A stretch of DNA of 64,000 nucleotides from Steroidobacteraceae bacterium (GCA_027531255.1 JAPZRU010000002.1:186001-250000), one strand, 5' to 3'; counted from the stretch's first letter, positions 25,495 to 34,739 are shown. Notes: generated by a model from the letters alone, not told the origin. Numbers and translations are program-made.

Positions 25495-28020
25495 TCACTC
25501 CGCGTAGCGAGCGAGCCGGAAGCCGAGGTTCTGCCGTCCGCTGCTGCCCGAGTCGCGCCACGCGAGCCGCAGCTCCGAGATGCTGGCGGTCAGCCAGCTG
25601 CTGCCGCGGATCACGTAGACCTGGCCGGCGCCGGGGCCGGTCGGGTCGACCGCGACCGCGCCGCCGTCCGAGTAGATCGTGTAGTAGTCCGTGACCCACT
25701 CCAGCACGTTGCCGCCGAGGTCGTGGAAGCCGAGCGGGTTCGGCGCGAAGCTCGCGACCGGCGCCGCGACGCGGAACCCGTCGTCGTAGTTCTGCAGGAT
25801 CTGGCCCTGCAGGTAGACCGCCTGCGCATCGGCGAAGTTGCCGGCCTTCGGCGGAATCGGCAGGCGCTCGCCCCACGGGTACTTGCGGTCGTTGGCGCCC
25901 CCGTTCCAGCGCGCGGCGTACTCCCACTCCGCTTCCGTCGGCAGCCGGTAGCCGGTCGTCACGGGCTGCGCGAGTTCGAGCCGCCCGTCCTTCTGCACGT
26001 AGGCCGGCGGCAGCCCTTCCTTCTGCGACAGCCAGTTCGCGTAGGCGGCCGCTTCCTGCCACGTGACGTTCGCGACCGGGTAGTTGTCGAGGTCGAGCGT
26101 CTCCTGGCGGAAGGCGCCGACCAGGTGATCCGGCTTGAACTGCCGGAACTCCGCGTTCGTGACCGGCCGCAGCGCGAGATACACCGGCCGTTTCAGCTCC
26201 ACCGCGCGCTGGGTCTCGTTCGAGCGGCGCCCGGGCTCGCGGCGCGGGGTGCCCATCACCAACCGGCCCGCGGGCAGCAGCTTCAGCGGCTGGCCGACGC
26301 TCGTGCGCACGGTCTGGCCGCCGAGCCGCGCGGTGCGCGCCTGCTCGGGTGTCTTGAGCACGTAGTTGACCGTCTGCGGCAGCCCGGGCCGCGGCGTCAC
26401 GGTCGTGCGGAAGGGCTCGAGCCCGACCCTGCGGATCTCGATCTGCTGCGCGATCGCCGGGAGGCGCAGCCGCTGGTTCGCCGCGCCCTTCGACTGCCCG
26501 CCGACGAACAGCTCCGCGTCGCGCGGCTCGCCGACCACCTCGATCTCGCCGAGCAGCGGCTCGAGCCTGAGATTCAGCGTCTCCTGCGCGCGCGCCGCGA
26601 GCGTGACCGTGCGCGTGACCGGCTGGAAGCCCGCGCGCGTGACGACCACTTCCTGCGCCGCGCCCGGCGCGAGTTCGAGCGTCACCGGCGAGCGGCCGCG
26701 ATATGCGCCCGCGACGCTGACGTCCGCGCCGGCGGGCTCGGTGCGCACCAGCAGCCGCCCGCCCGGCAGGCCGAGCTCGACCGGGCCGACCGTCTGGGGC
26801 TCGCCGCTCCTGACCGTCAGCGTGGATTCCCACGCACGGTACTCGGGGTGCACGATCACGACCGGGCGGCGGCCCGCGTCGAGGTCCACCGTCAGCGGCG
26901 TCACGCCGACAGCGCGGCCGTCGACGCGCACCTCGGCGCCGGCCGGCACCGACTGGAACGTGACCGGGGCGAACGCGGGCACGAGCTGCACCGCGAGCGA
27001 CTGTTCGCGCCCGAGTCCCTCGATCGTCACGCGCTGCTCCACGCGTTCGTGCCGCGGCGCTTCGAACGCGAGCAGGTGCGTGCCGGCCGGCAGTTCCAGC
27101 GTGCCCGGCGCGTTCCCGAGCGGTTTGCCGTCCGCCAGCACCCGCGCCTGCACGCCACCCGTGTCGATCGCGAGCCGCCCCGGCAGCTTCGCGAGTTCGA
27201 CCACGATGCGCTGGTTCGACTCGCCCGTGATCTCCACCGTGCGACGGGCCTCGACGTAGCCCGCCTCGGCCACCACGAGTTCGTGGCGGCCCGGCATCAC
27301 CAGGTGCCAGCCGCCCACGCCGACGTCCGGCGTGTCCGCGAAATCCACCGCATCCGGCTCGAGGTCCGGCGCGACGCGCACGGTGACGGGACTCGCGGCG
27401 AACAGGAACGCGAGCATGGCGAGCAGCAGCGCCCCGGCGATGCCCGCACCCGCCTTCGCCGGCGTCAGCCGGAACGCGGGCCGCACCGCGGCCGCGGCGC
27501 GCGTACCGCGGGGATCGAGCTGCGGCGCCTCGAACGCGACCGCGCGCAGGCGCTCGCGTTCCGGCACCTCGTCCTCGAGGCCCTGCGCCGCATTCGGGTC
27601 GTAGAGCGGCGGCTCGGTCTCGTTGGCGCCGCCCGCGTGCTCGATCACCAGCGACCAGTCGTCGCCCGCCGCGTCGACCCGGCCGCGCAGACCCGCGACC
27701 TCGAAGCGTTCGCCGTCGACGAGCCATGCGGACTCCGCGAGCGGCTCGCCGCCAAGCCCGAACCGCACGGGCTGCACGGCATTCGCGGCGGGCTGCAGGA
27801 ACGGCTCGCCGTCCGCGAGCCCCACGAGCGCGAGCACCTCGCCGGGCGCGCAGCCCGGCACGAGCACGGCCGCCCCCGGCCCGCCGAGGGTCAGCGGGAA
27901 GTCGCCCGCATCGAGCGAGCGCGAGCCCAGGGGTTCACGGAGCGTGTAGGTGCGCACGGTGTTCGGCAGGCGGGACTGGGGACGGACGACAGTGTTCCTC
28001 GTTACAGTTCGCACCGCCAC
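25495..28020 (-). CDS. PEGA-repeat protein with C-terminal SUMF1 (FGE-sulfatase-like) domain
   Basis: The protein is 841 residues. Residues 30-150 look like an FHA-like beta sandwich on the cytoplasmic side; one membrane segment follows at about 185-212 (AGIAGALLLAMLAFLFAAS). The external part contains several PEGA-type beta domains (about 215-600, with repeats such as GAEVRVDGRAVGVTPLTVDL and GADVSVAGAYRGRSPVTLEL). The C-terminal SUMF1 domain (about 600-841) shows RPVTNAEFRQF, VTWQEAAAYANWLSQKEG, GYRLPTEAEWEYAAR, DLGGNVLEWVTDYY and IRGSSW. The two cysteines needed for formylglycine generation are absent, so it is probably a binding or structural domain. The start is ATG 28020; nearby GTG codons are possible. 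Confidence 0.82.
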   Translation of the reverse strand: MAVRTVTRNTVVRPQSRLPNTVRTYTLREPLGSRSLDAGDFPLTLGGPGAAVLVPGCAPGEVLALVGLADGEPFLQPAANAVQPVRFGLGGEPLAESAWLVDGERFEVAGLRGRVDAAGDDWSLVIEHAGGANETEPPLYDPNAAQGLEDEVPERERLRAVAFEAPQLDPRGTRAAAAVRPAFRLTPAKAGAGIAGALLLAMLAFLFAASPVTVRVAPDLEPDAVDFADTPDVGVGGWHLVMPGRHELVVAEAGYVEARRTVEITGESNQRIVVELAKLPGRLAIDTGGVQARVLADGKPLGNAPGTLELPAGTHLLAFEAPRHERVEQRVTIEGLGREQSLAVQLVPAFAPVTFQSVPAGAEVRVDGRAVGVTPLTVDLDAGRRPVVIVHPEYRAWESTLTVRSGEPQTVGPVELGLPGGRLLVRTEPAGADVSVAGAYRGRSPVTLELAPGAAQEVVVTRAGFQPVTRTVTLAARAQETLNLRLEPLLGEIEVVGEPRDAELFVGGQSKGAANQRLRLPAIAQQIEIRRVGLEPFRTTVTPRPGLPQTVNYVLKTPEQARTARLGGQTVRTSVGQPLKLLPAGRLVMGTPRREPGRRSNETQRAVELKRPVYLALRPVTNAEFRQFKPDHLVGAFRQETLDLDNYPVANVTWQEAAAYANWLSQKEGLPPAYVQKDGRLELAQPVTTGYRLPTEAEWEYAARWNGGANDRKYPWGERLPIPPKAGNFADAQAVYLQGQILQNYDDGFRVAAPVASFAPNPLGFHDLGGNVLEWVTDYYTIYSDGGAVAVDPTGPGAGQVYVIRGSSWLTASISELRLAWRDSGSSGRQNLGFRLARYAE

Positions 28021-28058
28021 CGCGCCGGGGATTCGGCGCAGCGCCGTCCGCCCGCGGC

Positions 28059-30548
28059 TCAGATCGGCTCGGTGCAGCGGATGTCGGCGGCCGCGCCGTC
28101 GCCCGGCGCGACCACCAGCTCGCGGCGCACGTCGCGGAACCCCGGCCGCCGCCCGACGACCGTGTACCGGCCCGGCAGCAGCTGCAGCTCGCGCGCCTCG
28201 AACGCGCCGAGGCGGCCGACGCGGTAGACGAGCACCTCGGTGAGGTTGTCCGAGGCGAGCGCGACGCGCACCGGCGTCTCGTAGCCGAGCACGAGCGACT
28301 CGAGCGACCGCGCCTGCGCCTGCAGCTTCGGGCCGGCCTCGCGGACGGCGGCCGCGGCGCGGAGCGCGTCGCGCGCGTCGGCCCGGGCGTCCGCGGACGC
28401 GAGCCGCTCCGGATCCCGCAGATAGCCGTCGAGCCGCGTGGCCAGCTCGGCGCGCGGCTTCGCGCGCGCGTGCCCGTCCTGCGCGAAGCGGACGGTCGGG
28501 TCGAGCGCGAGCGCCGCCGAGTAGGCCTTCACCGCGTCGGCCCAGCGCTCGGCGCGCTCGGCCGCCTCGGCGTCGGCCTGCAGGGTAGACAGCCGGGCGG
28601 TGCGATCGTTCGCATCGAGCTGCGCCAGCGCGTCCGCGACCGCGGGCGAGCCCGGATCGAGCGCCCGCGCGCGATCGAACGCGGCGCGCGCCTCCGTGCG
28701 GCGGCCCGCGGCCAGCGCCCGCTGTCCCTGCGCGATGGTCGCGGCGAGAGTGTCGGCGCGAGCGCGGGCCTCGAGCCGCGCGAGGCCCGCGCTCGCGGCC
28801 GCCGCCTGGGCGTCGATCGCGAGTGCCGCGCGGTACTTCTCGCGCGCGCCGGCCGAGTCGCCGGCGCGCTCGCGCTCACCGCCCGCGTCAACCAGCGCGA
28901 GCACCTCGTCGAGGCGCGCGGCGCGCGCGCGGCCGGCGGCCGCGTCCCGCTGGCCCGGCTCGATCGCGAGGGCGCGGTCGAACGCGGCCGTCGCGGCGCG
29001 CGAGTCGCCGCGCGCGAGCGCGTCGCGCCCCGCGGCCACGGCTGCCGCCAGCGCGGGCGCGCGGGCCTTCGCGACCTCGGCGGCGAGCGCGGTGCCGGCG
29101 GTCCAGGCTTTGCCGGCCGCGGCGTAGTCGCGGGTTTCGTACGCGCGCGTCGCGTCCTCGCCGAGGCGCGTGAAGCGGGCGTACGGCTCGCCGCCCCAGA
29201 CCTCGGCCCGCTGCTTCGCGAGGTCGGCGGCCGCCTCGCGGAAACGGCTGCGCGCTTCCTCGGCGGCGGTCTTGGCGCGCGCCAGTTCGGCGAGCGCCGC
29301 GGGATCGCTCGGCAGTTCGGCCGGCCCGCCGGCGGCGTTCGCGCCGGAACCGGCACCCGCCGCTCGGGCGGCCCCGGTCGCCGGCGCGCCGGCGGTCACC
29401 GCCGTGGCGGGCTCGCGCTCGGCCACCCAGCGCGGCAGCGCGAAGAACACCCCGACGGCCGCCGCCGCGAGCAAGCCGCCGATCGCGAGCGGCCAGCGCG
29501 AGGAACGCTTGCCGCTCAGTACCGGTGCGGGCCCCGAAGTCGTGCCCGGATGCCACGCCCGCGGCGTCGCGGGCTCGCCCGCCGCACCCGCGAGCGGCAC
29601 GTCGCCGCTCGTCGCACCCTGCGTCGCACCGCCGGCACTGCTCGCGGCGACCCGCGCCGCACCCGGCGGCGGCACGACGGCGAGGTTCGGCGTCGGCGGC
29701 CGCACCAGCGGTACGGCGGACTCGTCGGCGTCGGTGGCGACGATCGCGAGCAACGACTCCAGCGTCGCGCGCACGTCGGCCAGCGACGGCCGCGCGTCCG
29801 GTTCCTTCGCCAGCAGCGCGAGCACCAGGCCCACCAGCGGCTCCGGTAGCGGATGGCGAGGATGCAGTTCGACGACCGGCTCGCGCTCGGCGCGAGCGGC
29901 GGTCACGTCCGGGTAGAACGGCGGGAAGCCCGTCAGCAGTTCGTGCAGCGTCGCGCCGAGCGCGTACGCGTCGTCCGCCGGGCACGGCGGCTCGCCGCGC
30001 CACTGCGCAGGGCTGCGGGTCAGCGGCGAGCCGGTCGGTCGGCCCGGCGCGGCGGCGAACGCGGCGGTGCCGAAGTCGACGAGCCGCGCGCGGCCGTCGT
30101 CGTCGAGCACGAAGTTCGCGCTCTTGAGATCGCCGTGTGCGAGGCCGGCAGCGTGCGCACGCGCCAGCGCGGCGAGCGCGGGCACGAGCGGCGGCAGCAG
30201 GTCGGTCCAGCGGCGTCCGCGCCGCGCCGCGAGATCGCCGCCGGGCAGGTACTCGAGCACCAGCGCCGAACCGCCGGCGTCGAGCTCGACCACGTCGAGC
30301 ACGCGCACGAGTCCGGCGGCCGCCACGGGCTCTTCGGTCGCGGCACGCGCGAACGCGGCGATCGCGTCGGCCTCGCGCCGGGCGGCCGTGGGATGCGGAT
30401 GCAGCTTGAGAACCACGCGCGTGCCGTGGCCGTCCTCGGCGACCCACGCCTGCGCTCGCGCGGCCGAGGCTTCCGGCTCGGCCGTGCCGAGCCGCCGCAC
30501 GAGCAGGTACCGCCCGGCCAGGCGGTCGCCGCGGTTCGCAACCGTCAT
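28059..30548 (-). CDS. Ser/Thr protein kinase with TPR-like periplasmic region and C-terminal PEGA-like domain
   Basis: The 829-residue protein begins with a cytoplasmic protein kinase domain (residues 8-270). Visible catalytic features are the VVLKLH lysine strand, the catalytic loop LAHGDLKSANFVL and the metal-binding DFG in ARLVDFGTAAF; the glycine loop is weak. A Pro/Ala-rich linker leads to one membrane helix (about 365-385, WPLAIGGLLAAAAVGVFFAL). The external part is an Ala-rich helical region with TPR-like repeats (RDALARGDSRAATAAFDRAL, QRALAAGRRTEARAAFDRAR), ending in a small beta domain (ELQLLPGRYTVVGRRPGFRD) of PEGA type. It is the likely source of phosphothreonines for the FHA protein of the same operon. 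ATG 30548. Confidence 0.83.
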   Translation of the reverse strand: MTVANRGDRLAGRYLLVRRLGTAEPEASAARAQAWVAEDGHGTRVVLKLHPHPTAARREADAIAAFARAATEEPVAAAGLVRVLDVVELDAGGSALVLEYLPGGDLAARRGRRWTDLLPPLVPALAALARAHAAGLAHGDLKSANFVLDDDGRARLVDFGTAAFAAAPGRPTGSPLTRSPAQWRGEPPCPADDAYALGATLHELLTGFPPFYPDVTAARAEREPVVELHPRHPLPEPLVGLVLALLAKEPDARPSLADVRATLESLLAIVATDADESAVPLVRPPTPNLAVVPPPGAARVAASSAGGATQGATSGDVPLAGAAGEPATPRAWHPGTTSGPAPVLSGKRSSRWPLAIGGLLAAAAVGVFFALPRWVAEREPATAVTAGAPATGAARAAGAGSGANAAGGPAELPSDPAALAELARAKTAAEEARSRFREAAADLAKQRAEVWGGEPYARFTRLGEDATRAYETRDYAAAGKAWTAGTALAAEVAKARAPALAAAVAAGRDALARGDSRAATAAFDRALAIEPGQRDAAAGRARAARLDEVLALVDAGGERERAGDSAGAREKYRAALAIDAQAAAASAGLARLEARARADTLAATIAQGQRALAAGRRTEARAAFDRARALDPGSPAVADALAQLDANDRTARLSTLQADAEAAERAERWADAVKAYSAALALDPTVRFAQDGHARAKPRAELATRLDGYLRDPERLASADARADARDALRAAAAVREAGPKLQAQARSLESLVLGYETPVRVALASDNLTEVLVYRVGRLGAFEARELQLLPGRYTVVGRRPGFRDVRRELVVAPGDGAAADIRCTEPI

Positions 30549-30559
30549 CGCGGTCGAGA

Positions 30560-32002
30560 TCAGGTCGACTCGCGCGGCCGCGCCGGTGCGGGCTGCGCGA
30601 CGATCACCACGGGCGCGGTGCCGGGGGCACTGCCGGCCGCTCCGCTCGCGGTGCCGCCGGCCGCGGACGTGGTCGCCACCGGGGCCGGGCCGCTCGCGTC
30701 CGCCGCGCTGCCATTCGGGCCGACGACCGGTGCGTCGCCGACGAGGCCGGTCTCTTCCTGGTAGAGCTCGTGCAGCAGCTTGCGCCACTCGGCGTACTGC
30801 GCTTCCGCGGTGCCGGTCAGCTTCAGCGTGCGCCCCTCCACGTCGACGATCATCGGCGTCGTCTCGCCCTGGAACGAGCTCGTGATCTCCTTCAGCGCGT
30901 CCGTGTGCATCCGCGCCTCCTTGCCCTTCTGGATGCCGGACATCACCGCCATCACGCCGCCGGTCACGGCCGCGGCGCGCGCGGCGCTGTCGATGCGCCG
31001 GCAGTCGAAGTCGTTGCCGGCGCAGTTGCTCGGCATCAGGATGCCGCCGAGCACCGCCGCCGCGCCGAGCACCTTGCGCGTGGTGGCCTGGCGCTTCAGC
31101 CGCTGCTCGGCCTCGATCTCGTCGTAGGTCGAGCGGCGCCACGCCGCGTATGGCTCGCTCATCTTCTCGGCGAACGAGGCGTAGTGGTCGCTGACCGTGT
31201 CGATCATCCCCTCGTCGCGGCTGCGGATGCGCTCGACCCGCTCGACGATCGGATCGCCCTCCGCCGGCAGCCGCACGGCGCGGTACAGCTTGCCGTCGCG
31301 TGTCTTCGACTGCTCGAGGTAGTCCTTGAACGCGACGGGCGCGAGATCCGCGGCGAAGCGCAATTCGGACACGCGGCGCACCGCGACGAGGTCTTCGGAC
31401 GACAGCTTCTTCCGGTACTCGAGCATGTCGTTCGCGAGGTTCACGTAGACGTTCTGGTACGGATCGCGGCCGCGGCCGGGCCCGTCGCGGTACGAAGCGG
31501 TGTCGGCGACCTGCTCGTAGCGCTTCTGGAACCAGCGGCGCCCGGTGGAATCCGTGACAGTGACCTCGAGTGCGAGGCTGTAGCCCGTGGACTGCACGAT
31601 CGTGCCGTCCACCATCACGTCCATCACCTCGACGCTCGCTGGGATCACGCGCACCGCACCCCAGTGGCCGGTGCCCTCGAGCGTCGTGCGCAGCACGTTC
31701 GGGATGTAGCGCGCCTCGGCCCTGCGGATGTCGGGATAGATGCCCTCTTTCTCCGCGAGCTCCGGGTTTTCGTCGATGCCCTCGGGCAGGCCGGGGTCGA
31801 ACAGCCGGATGCCCACGTCGAGCAGCTGCTCGTCGGGAATCTCCTCGGTCGCCTGCACGGCCGTCAGCTTCGGCAGCGGCCGCGTCTCCTGGACCATGCA
31901 CCCGGTCGCGAACAACGCGAGGCAGGCCGCGAGCGCGAGGCGCGCAGCCGTGCGGGGGCCGAGGCCGGTCGGGGGAGCGATGTCGAACGTCGTGACGCGC
32001 AT
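30560..32002 (-). CDS. Large outer-membrane-type lipoprotein of the kinase/vWA cluster
   Basis: The protein is 480 residues with a lipoprotein signal ending in LFATGC (Cys35). The mature protein is mixed alpha/beta with acidic, charged segments (EEIPDEQLLDVGIRLFDPG, GYSLALEVTVTDSTGRRW, YVNLANDMLEYRKKLSSED) and a hydrophobic stretch (KVLGAAAVLGGILMPSNC followed by AARAAAVTGGVMAVMSG) around 340-390 that might lie in a membrane or pack in a core. Two cysteines at NCAGNDFDC could form a disulfide. The last 60 residues are Ala/Gly/Pro-rich. I do not recognise the family. It sits 11 bases upstream of the kinase gene, consistent with a shared complex at the envelope. Confidence 0.75.
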   Translation of the reverse strand: MRVTTFDIAPPTGLGPRTAARLALAACLALFATGCMVQETRPLPKLTAVQATEEIPDEQLLDVGIRLFDPGLPEGIDENPELAEKEGIYPDIRRAEARYIPNVLRTTLEGTGHWGAVRVIPASVEVMDVMVDGTIVQSTGYSLALEVTVTDSTGRRWFQKRYEQVADTASYRDGPGRGRDPYQNVYVNLANDMLEYRKKLSSEDLVAVRRVSELRFAADLAPVAFKDYLEQSKTRDGKLYRAVRLPAEGDPIVERVERIRSRDEGMIDTVSDHYASFAEKMSEPYAAWRRSTYDEIEAEQRLKRQATTRKVLGAAAVLGGILMPSNCAGNDFDCRRIDSAARAAAVTGGVMAVMSGIQKGKEARMHTDALKEITSSFQGETTPMIVDVEGRTLKLTGTAEAQYAEWRKLLHELYQEETGLVGDAPVVGPNGSAADASGPAPVATTSAAGGTASGAAGSAPGTAPVVIVAQPAPARPREST

Positions 32003-32054
32003 GGTGTCGTCTGCCTGTCGTCCGGATCCCGGTGCGAGGCGGCGCGCGGCCGCC

Positions 32055-33431
32055 TCAGGAACCCTTCTTGTACTTGCGGTATTCCTCCCAGAGCTTCTCG
32101 CGCAGCTCCGGGTCCGTCTCCTTCATGGCGGCCTCGCGGATCTGGCGCGCGACCACGTCGTCGTCGCGGCCGTCGGGAATGTCGGCCGGTACGGCGCTGC
32201 CGCCGCCACCGCCGCCACCGCCGCCACCGCCGGCCCCGCCCGAGCCGCCACCGGCTCCGCCGCCACCGCCCGACGCGCCCCCGCGGTCGGACTTCAGGCC
32301 ACCGTCGCCGCTGCCTCCGCCCGCGCCGCCCGGCACGCTGCCCGCGACGTCGGTACCGTCACCGCCGCCACCGCCGGCGTCGTCCCCCTGGCTACCCGGA
32401 CCGCTGCCAGCCCCATCGCCCGCGCGGGCGTTCCGATCGGCGAGGATTGCCTCACGTTCGGCACGGATCCGCCCGTCGAAGGTGCCTAGAGTCTCGTCGA
32501 TGCGCCGGTAGATCGCCGCGCGCCGGTCCTCGCCCGGACGACCGATCGCGCCGGCACCCGCGCCCGCGCCGGCACCGGCTGCACCCGCACCCGCACCGGC
32601 TGCACCCGCACCGGGCATGCTCGGGCCGCTGCCGCCGCCGGAGCCCGAGGACGTGCCGTCGCGACCGCTGCCCGCGGCGCCACCCGTCCCCGAACCGTTC
32701 GCACCCACCTCGGGATCGGAGCCACCGGCGGCACCACCGCCCGCAGCCGTACCGGCCGTGGTCGACGCACCGGCGCCCGCTCCCGCGCCGCGGGCCGCGG
32801 CAGTCCCGGCACCCTGTCCGGCCGCGCCGCCGGCGCCGCTCCCGGAGCCGGCGCTGCCGGCACCCGCGCCGGTCTGTCCACCGGCGCCGGCCGAACCCGC
32901 GGTGCCCGGGCCACCGCCCGCGCTGCCGGCGGCACCGCCGCCCGCACCACCGGTCGAGCCGCTCGCACCACCGGCCGTGGCTCCGGCTTCCGGGCCGGAG
33001 CCGGCACCAGTGCCGCTGCCCGCACCCGTACTGGCACGCGTGCCGGTACCGGCCTGCGTGCCGCCGCCCGTGGCACCGGCGGCCCCACCCGACGAGCCGC
33101 TGGAGGCGCCGCCGCTGGCCCCGCCGACCGACGGGCCGCCGCCGCCACCGCCACCGCCGCTCGCGCCCGGCAGACCCATCGGCGAATTGCCGCCGCCACT
33201 GCCCGAGGCCCCGCCGGACGAGCCGCCCGAACTGCCGCCGGGCATCCCGCCGCCGCCCCCGGACGAGGACGAGCTGCCGCCCGACGAACCGCCACCGCCG
33301 CCGCCCGACGACTGCTCCATGCAGCCCCCGAGTGCGAGTGCGACCGCGACCGCCAGCGTGGCGAATGACGCACGGCCCGCCGGGCCCTTCGGGGCCGACG
33401 CGGCGAGCGCACCGTGGATCTTCGAATTCAT
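32055..33431 (-). CDS. Extremely glycine/serine/alanine-rich lipoprotein
   Basis: The protein is 458 residues with lipoprotein signal LALGGC (Cys37). Residues 40-300 and 340-410 are almost only Gly, Ser, Ala and Thr, with runs of G and GS/GA/AG repeats. They flank a short helical island near 310-340 (RRAAIYRRIDETLGTFDGR, then IRAEREAILAD) and end in a charged helical tail (VVARQIREAAMKETDPELR, then KLWEEYRKYKKGS). The two helical islands look conserved and probably bind partners, while the glycine regions act as flexible or elastic spacers. Codon choice remains high in G/C. No known family. The size of the low-complexity part makes it prone to sequencing and assembly error. Confidence 0.72.
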   Translation of the reverse strand: MNSKIHGALAASAPKGPAGRASFATLAVAVALALGGCMEQSSGGGGGGSSGGSSSSSGGGGGMPGGSSGGSSGGASGSGGGNSPMGLPGASGGGGGGGGPSVGGASGGASSGSSGGAAGATGGGTQAGTGTRASTGAGSGTGAGSGPEAGATAGGASGSTGGAGGGAAGSAGGGPGTAGSAGAGGQTGAGAGSAGSGSGAGGAAGQGAGTAAARGAGAGAGASTTAGTAAGGGAAGGSDPEVGANGSGTGGAAGSGRDGTSSGSGGGSGPSMPGAGAAGAGAGAAGAGAGAGAGAIGRPGEDRRAAIYRRIDETLGTFDGRIRAEREAILADRNARAGDGAGSGPGSQGDDAGGGGGDGTDVAGSVPGGAGGGSGDGGLKSDRGGASGGGGGAGGGSGGAGGGGGGGGGGGSAVPADIPDGRDDDVVARQIREAAMKETDPELREKLWEEYRKYKKGS

Positions 33432-33563
33432 CGTGGGGTGTCTCCGGAACCGGGTTCCGCCTGCAGACGCGCCGACTGCCGCCCCGCTCTCGCGGTGGCC
33501 GCGGGGCCGGGCCCGACGTTGGAGCGTCCGGCCGGCCGAGGGTTCACGGGCCGGCCGCGCCGC

Positions 33564-34292
33564 TCAGGTGCCGCCGGCCGCCGAGGGATCGGTGCCGGAC
33601 AGGAAGCTGCGGAGCTGGCCGGCGAGGCGGTCGCAGGCCGTGCCCTGCACGCGCGCTATGAACGGCAGGGGCACGACGAGACCGACCATCGCTGAGGTGC
33701 CGGTGACGTTGGTCGTCACCGAGCCCGCCGACTTCGCGGTCTTCAGGTCCCACACCGTCGCTTCGTAGTCCGACTGCCTTTCCCACCAGCCGAAGCCGAT
33801 GCAGCCCGCGGCGCCCGGCGCGGCCGCGCAGGCGATGCTGCCGCCGCCGTCGGTCTTCCGCGTGTTGCCGTCGAGCCAGACGACATAACGCACGCCCGTG
33901 TCCGCGAGTCGCCGCGCGACCTTCGGCCGGTTCAGCAGCGCGGTGACGCCTTCGGCGCGCACCGGCGCGGTCGAGGCCTCGAACCACGGAAAGAGGGTGT
34001 CCTGGAATTCCTGGTTGCCGTGGACCCGCAGCGGCCGCTGGCCGCTCGCCAGCTTGTCGCCGACGCAGTCCATGAAGGAGTCCTCCGAGCCGGTGCCCTC
34101 GACCTGCGGCTTGGCGAGGATCACGAGGCCCTCGTCGGCGGCGATCGCAGTCGGCAGGAAGCGGTTCTCGTCGAGCTTCGCCGTCATGCAGCCGGACAGC
34201 AGCGCCGCGAGCGCGACCGGTGCGACGAGCGCCCGGACGACGGAGACTCTTGCGGTGCGGCAGGCGGATGCGGCGTGCGTGCGGGCGTTCAT
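33564..34292 (-). CDS. First lipoprotein of the kinase/vWA cluster
   Basis: The 242-residue protein has a lipoprotein signal ending in ALLSGC (Cys35). The mature domain is alpha/beta with GVRYVVWLDGNTRKTDGGG, GFGWWERQSDYEATVWDLK and AKSAGSVTTNVTGTSAMVG, a pattern seen in proteins that bind to or resemble TolB-like or curli-assembly-like domains, but I cannot assign a family. Four cysteines in the mature part (for example MDCVGDK, ACAAAPGAAGC) may form disulfides. ATG 34292 is about 40 bases downstream of a well-formed promoter, which makes this the first gene of the 11-gene transcription unit. Confidence 0.72.
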   Translation of the reverse strand: MNARTHAASACRTARVSVVRALVAPVALAALLSGCMTAKLDENRFLPTAIAADEGLVILAKPQVEGTGSEDSFMDCVGDKLASGQRPLRVHGNQEFQDTLFPWFEASTAPVRAEGVTALLNRPKVARRLADTGVRYVVWLDGNTRKTDGGGSIACAAAPGAAGCIGFGWWERQSDYEATVWDLKTAKSAGSVTTNVTGTSAMVGLVVPLPFIARVQGTACDRLAGQLRSFLSGTDPSAAGGT

Positions 34293-34338
34293 GTCGTTCG
34301 CTCCGGCGTCGCGCGTCCTCGCGCGGCGGCTTCGGTCG

Positions 34339-34366
34339 AATATACACAAAACTCCGGATGCGCCAA
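34339..34366 (-). promoter_or_regulatory. Sigma-70-type promoter of the 11-gene cluster
   Basis: On the minus strand TTGGCG (34366-34361) and TATATT (34344-34339) are separated by 16 bp, and TG precedes the -10 box by a few bases. The element lies in an unusually AT-rich patch within GC-rich DNA. The predicted start leaves a leader of about 40 bases before ATG 34292. Confidence 0.6.
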
Positions 34367-34739
34367 TGTCGGGCGCCGTCCTATGCGGGCGACGACTCGC
34401 ACGGGCCTTCGCGCGGCGTCGTGCGCAGCGCGGCGCGCCTGCGCGTGCATCCGTCGGCACGCCTCGTGCGAAGATCGCCAGGCACGACTCGCGTTGCGTC
34501 GACGCCCGTCGGGCGGCACGCGGAAGCGGCTCTCGTCGAGCCGCGCGGCGTCGACGAGCATGCGGGTCGACGGGTGCCGCGCGAAGGGCGCCGGGTCGTC
34601 CGGGTCGGCGGGATCGCCGGACGGCGTGCTGGAACCGGGGTCCGGCTCGACGTGGGTGCGGAGGAAGCGGGCGCCGCGGTTCGACACCGCGCCCCGGCCG
34701 GCAGCCGCGCCGGGAGGCCGCGCGGGTCGCGCGACTCGC
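34367..34739 (-). other. Region between cluster promoter and hybrid kinase, with a coding-like scrap
   Basis: From about 34700 down to 34500 on the minus strand the translation has strong G/C-ending codons (NRGARFLRTHVEPDPGSST, then HPSTRMLVDAARLDESRF) but no start of its own, no stop close behind and no recognised family. It is most likely the end of a decayed gene. The remainder shows nothing recognisable apart from the promoter listed separately. Confidence 0.3.

Noticed and set aside
19612-34292. Zorya or type VI secretion interpretation of the 11-gene cluster
   Set aside because: A ZorA-like channel alone is not enough: no ZorB peptidoglycan-binding domain, ZorC/D or T6SS sheath, baseplate or ClpV gene is present.
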